Assembly (NCBI RefSeq): GCF_003323745.1
Contig: NZ_QOIL01000002.1
Location: forward strand, 279,753 to 343,752
DNA from: Sphaerisporangium album
GTDB taxonomy: Bacteria; Actinomycetota; Actinomycetes; Streptosporangiales; Streptosporangiaceae
Length of the DNA: 64,000 nucleotides
Direction: 5' to 3'
Below the pieces are notes generated by a model. That model ran no database searches, was not told where the DNA came from, and saw nothing but the letters and a program-made list of their open reading frames with translations. Position 1 is the first letter of the stretch. Each line of letters starts with the position of its first letter. Of the stretch, positions 62,293 to 64,000 are shown in pieces. The position numbers and the translations under genes were made by a program.

Positions 62293-63518
62293 CGTCCCTC
62301 CTCCAGCGACGGCATGAGCAGTTCGTAACCCTCCCGGTAGTCCCGCCAGGCCCGCTCGCGCCACCGTCGGCGCGCGGCGGGGTCGTCGTCCTCCGCCCCG
62401 GCGGCGTACCGTCCCTCCAGCTCGCGCAGACGGTCGCCGAAGCGTTCCCGCAGCTCGCCGAGGCCGGAGAACCCGAAGGCGGCCAGGCACAGCGACGCGT
62501 CGTCGCCCGTGTACCCCGACACGCGCGCGGCAAGCCGCGCGGCCCAGTCGCCTTCGTCCTCGGACTCCATGAGCGTGCCGAGCAGGTGACGCTCGAAGTC
62601 GGACGGCGTGTCGACGTACCCGAAGCAGCCGTCAGTGGCGCAGACGAGCACGCAGGGCCCGTCCAGCGAGACGGCGTGGGACTCGACGGTGAAGTCCCGG
62701 TCCGCGCACAGCATGTTCGTCAGCGGCGGGTCCTGCACGAGCTGTTCCAGCGCGTCGGTCTCCACGGTGTGGTCCCGGGTGAGCGCCTGAAGTCCTCCGC
62801 CGGGCGTCAGCGCGTACGCCCGCGAGTCGCCCGCCCACAGCGCCTCGCACTCCACCCGCCCGTCCTCGACCCGGTAGCGGACGGCGGCCATGGTGGAGGG
62901 CAGCATCCGGCGCATCGACCCGAGGATCCTGCTGGGCACGCGCGGACGCGCGCGCGCGAGCTCGGCGGCCAGGCTGCTGCGCAGCGACTCGACCTCGAAC
63001 GGCTTGCGGTCCTCAAGGCGCTCCAGGAACCACCCCTCGACGCACCGCCGCGCCGTCCGCGACCCGACCCAGGCGCCGGTACGCGGAACGCCCGTCCGTG
63101 AGACGGCCACGATCGACGCCCCCGCGCCGCCCGCGCCGTCGAAGACCCCGACGACGCCCTCCCGCGTCGGCCCGTGGTGCACCAGCAACGGCTCGGCATC
63201 CTCCCCGAGGCCCACTCGCCGCTCACTCCACATCCCGAGCGCCATCCACCCCCGCCCCATGTGATGCCACACGACCGCCCCACCCGGCACCGCCGTCCGC
63301 GGCACCTCCGCACGCGGGGCGTCGCGTGCCACGTCCATGTCCCGGTCCTTGTCCGCGTCCTTGTCCGCGTCCGGGTCCTTGTCCGCGTCCTGGACGTTCT
63401 TCGCGTCCGGGGTGGTGTCCGTGTCTCGGGCGTTCTTCGCGTCCGGGGCGGTGTGCGCGTCGAGGGCATTCTCCGCGTCCGGGGCCCTGTCCGCGTTCTC
63501 GGCCGCGGCGTCGCTCAT
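62289..63518 (-). CDS. PP2C-type protein phosphatase with acidic repeat N terminus
   Basis: 409 residues. Residues ~1-75 are Asp/Ala/Lys/Asn repeats (DADKDPDADKDADKD and PDAKN units), probably disordered. The PP2C domain (~85-375) shows VGVFDGAGG (metal Asp), GDSRAYAL, VCATDGCFGY and GDDASLCL, the four usual acidic motifs. It should reverse the action of the adjacent kinase. The ATG at 63518 has GGAGGAGGG seven bases upstream. First gene of the triad operon. The 212 nt upstream (63519-63730) should hold its promoter. Confidence 0.9.
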   Translation of the reverse strand: MSDAAAENADRAPDAENALDAHTAPDAKNARDTDTTPDAKNVQDADKDPDADKDADKDRDMDVARDAPRAEVPRTAVPGGAVVWHHMGRGWMALGMWSERRVGLGEDAEPLLVHHGPTREGVVGVFDGAGGAGASIVAVSRTGVPRTGAWVGSRTARRCVEGWFLERLEDRKPFEVESLRSSLAAELARARPRVPSRILGSMRRMLPSTMAAVRYRVEDGRVECEALWAGDSRAYALTPGGGLQALTRDHTVETDALEQLVQDPPLTNMLCADRDFTVESHAVSLDGPCVLVCATDGCFGYVDTPSDFERHLLGTLMESEDEGDWAARLAARVSGYTGDDASLCLAAFGFSGLGELRERFGDRLRELEGRYAAGAEDDDPAARRRWRERAWRDYREGYELLMPSLEEGR

Positions 63519-63730
63519 AGCCCTCCTCCGTTCCGCGGTAACGCATCCCGTGGGGCCCGCGCCAGGCCCGCCCCGCGAGGGCCGTCCGCGAACCCGGAAA
63601 CGCGTCACGCGAGCCGGTTGCCCGCATTTCTCCCCGTGAGCGCATCGTATGGGGTGACGGCAACGGAGCGGCGGCATGTGGCCATATCGCCATATCGGAG
63701 CCGCGCGACCACCGCCGGAAGGCGCGCCGC

Positions 63731-64000
63731 CTACCGAGGGGCGGGGGTGAGGCCGAGCAGGTGAGCCTGCGCCAGCGCGTTGTAGTCGAAGGTCGCGGCC
63801 CGGTCTTCGATGACGTTCTTGTACATGCCGAACAGCTCAAAGCTGATCGTCCCGTAGACGGACGTCCACGCCATCAGCGCCTGAAGGATCACATCATGCG
63901 AAAGCGGGGCGAACAGCGTCTCGCGCAGCCGCTCCGCGTCCTGCGCGAAGGAGGGCGGGACGGGCGGGAGGCCGGCGGTGCGCGGGGTGAGCTTCCCGGC
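63731..64000 (-). CDS. TetR family regulator, C-terminal part (cut by window edge)
   Basis: An 89-residue open frame running into the right edge with no start inside the window, ending at a TAG at 63731-63733. AERLRETLFAPLSHDVILQA is followed by MAWTSVYGTISFELFGMYKN, the typical ligand-domain pattern of TetR regulators with a WHG-type C terminus. The DNA-binding domain lies beyond the window. It might control the co-directional PP2C-kinase-VWA genes downstream or a divergent gene outside. Confidence 0.8.
   Translation of the reverse strand, partial: AGKLTPRTAGLPPVPPSFAQDAERLRETLFAPLSHDVILQALMAWTSVYGTISFELFGMYKNVIEDRAATFDYNALAQAHLLGLTPAPR

Overview
This 64 kb window is high-GC actinobacterial chromosome. 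A filamentous actinomycete, probably of the Streptosporangiales or a near relative, fits best: there is a type VII secretion (T7SS/ESX) locus with an EspL-like protein family and a mycosin, a SARP regulator, the long actinobacterial LeuA, a DUF2630 protein and a TerY-type phosphorylation triad. The genus is inferred from gene content only. No tRNA, rRNA, CRISPR array, transposase or phage gene was seen.

Layout. (1) 1-2.9 kb: phoH-ybeY-CNNM/CorC operon closed by a strong terminator. (2) 3.2-36.5 kb: T7SS region. A leftward run eccB, two WXG100 proteins, a third helical protein and an EspB/PPE-like protein (7.46-3.2 kb) faces two versions of a two-gene cassette (EspC-like protein plus WXG/membrane protein; 7.6-11.5 kb), each followed by a YbaB/EspL-like gene. 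Then come eccD, a fused three-ATPase eccC, an EspC-like gene and a WXG100-transglycosylase fusion (18.2-19.6 kb). Three tandem paralogues of an unrecognised family (19.8-22.1 kb) lie downstream of a giant 2982-residue exported protein (22.2-31.2 kb), which is itself preceded by its own WXG100-like and YbaB/EspL-like genes. An SseB-domain pair with His-rich repeats and a transmembrane kinase-like protein lacking the catalytic Asp follow. (3) 36.7-40 kb: era, a degenerate cytidine deaminase and a lipoprotein on the minus strand, then the mycosin protease mycP. Thus era-cda, which I recall as lying next to phoH-ybeY-CNNM in other actinomycetes, is here nested inside the T7SS locus. (4) 40.2-45.1 kb: secreted beta-trefoil lectin, a secreted protein of unknown function, and a SARP regulator. 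(5) 45.2-55.2 kb: urease ureABCFGD and, divergently, the urea ABC importer urtABCDE. (6) 55.2-57.5 kb: a lone cytochrome oxidase subunit I gene and a DUF2630 gene. (7) 57.6-59.6 kb: leuA with a leucine-rich leader peptide and attenuator-like hairpin. (8) 59.7-63.5 kb: zinc-ribbon membrane protein plus VWA protein, kinase and PP2C phosphatase (TerY-P-like triad). (9) A truncated TetR regulator at the right edge.

How the parts work together. EccB, EccC, EccD and MycP supply most of a T7SS machine (no EccE or EccA seen). The WXG100, EspC-like, EspB-like, transglycosylase-fused and giant proteins are the likely cargo, and the three YbaB/EspL-like proteins are likely cargo-specific partners. The most unusual element is the giant protein: a CpnT-like N-terminal domain, about six copies of a helix-plus-beta module and no recognisable toxin motif, followed by three tandem paralogues of which only one keeps a pair of CxxC motifs. 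The urt and ure genes form a self-contained urea scavenging unit.
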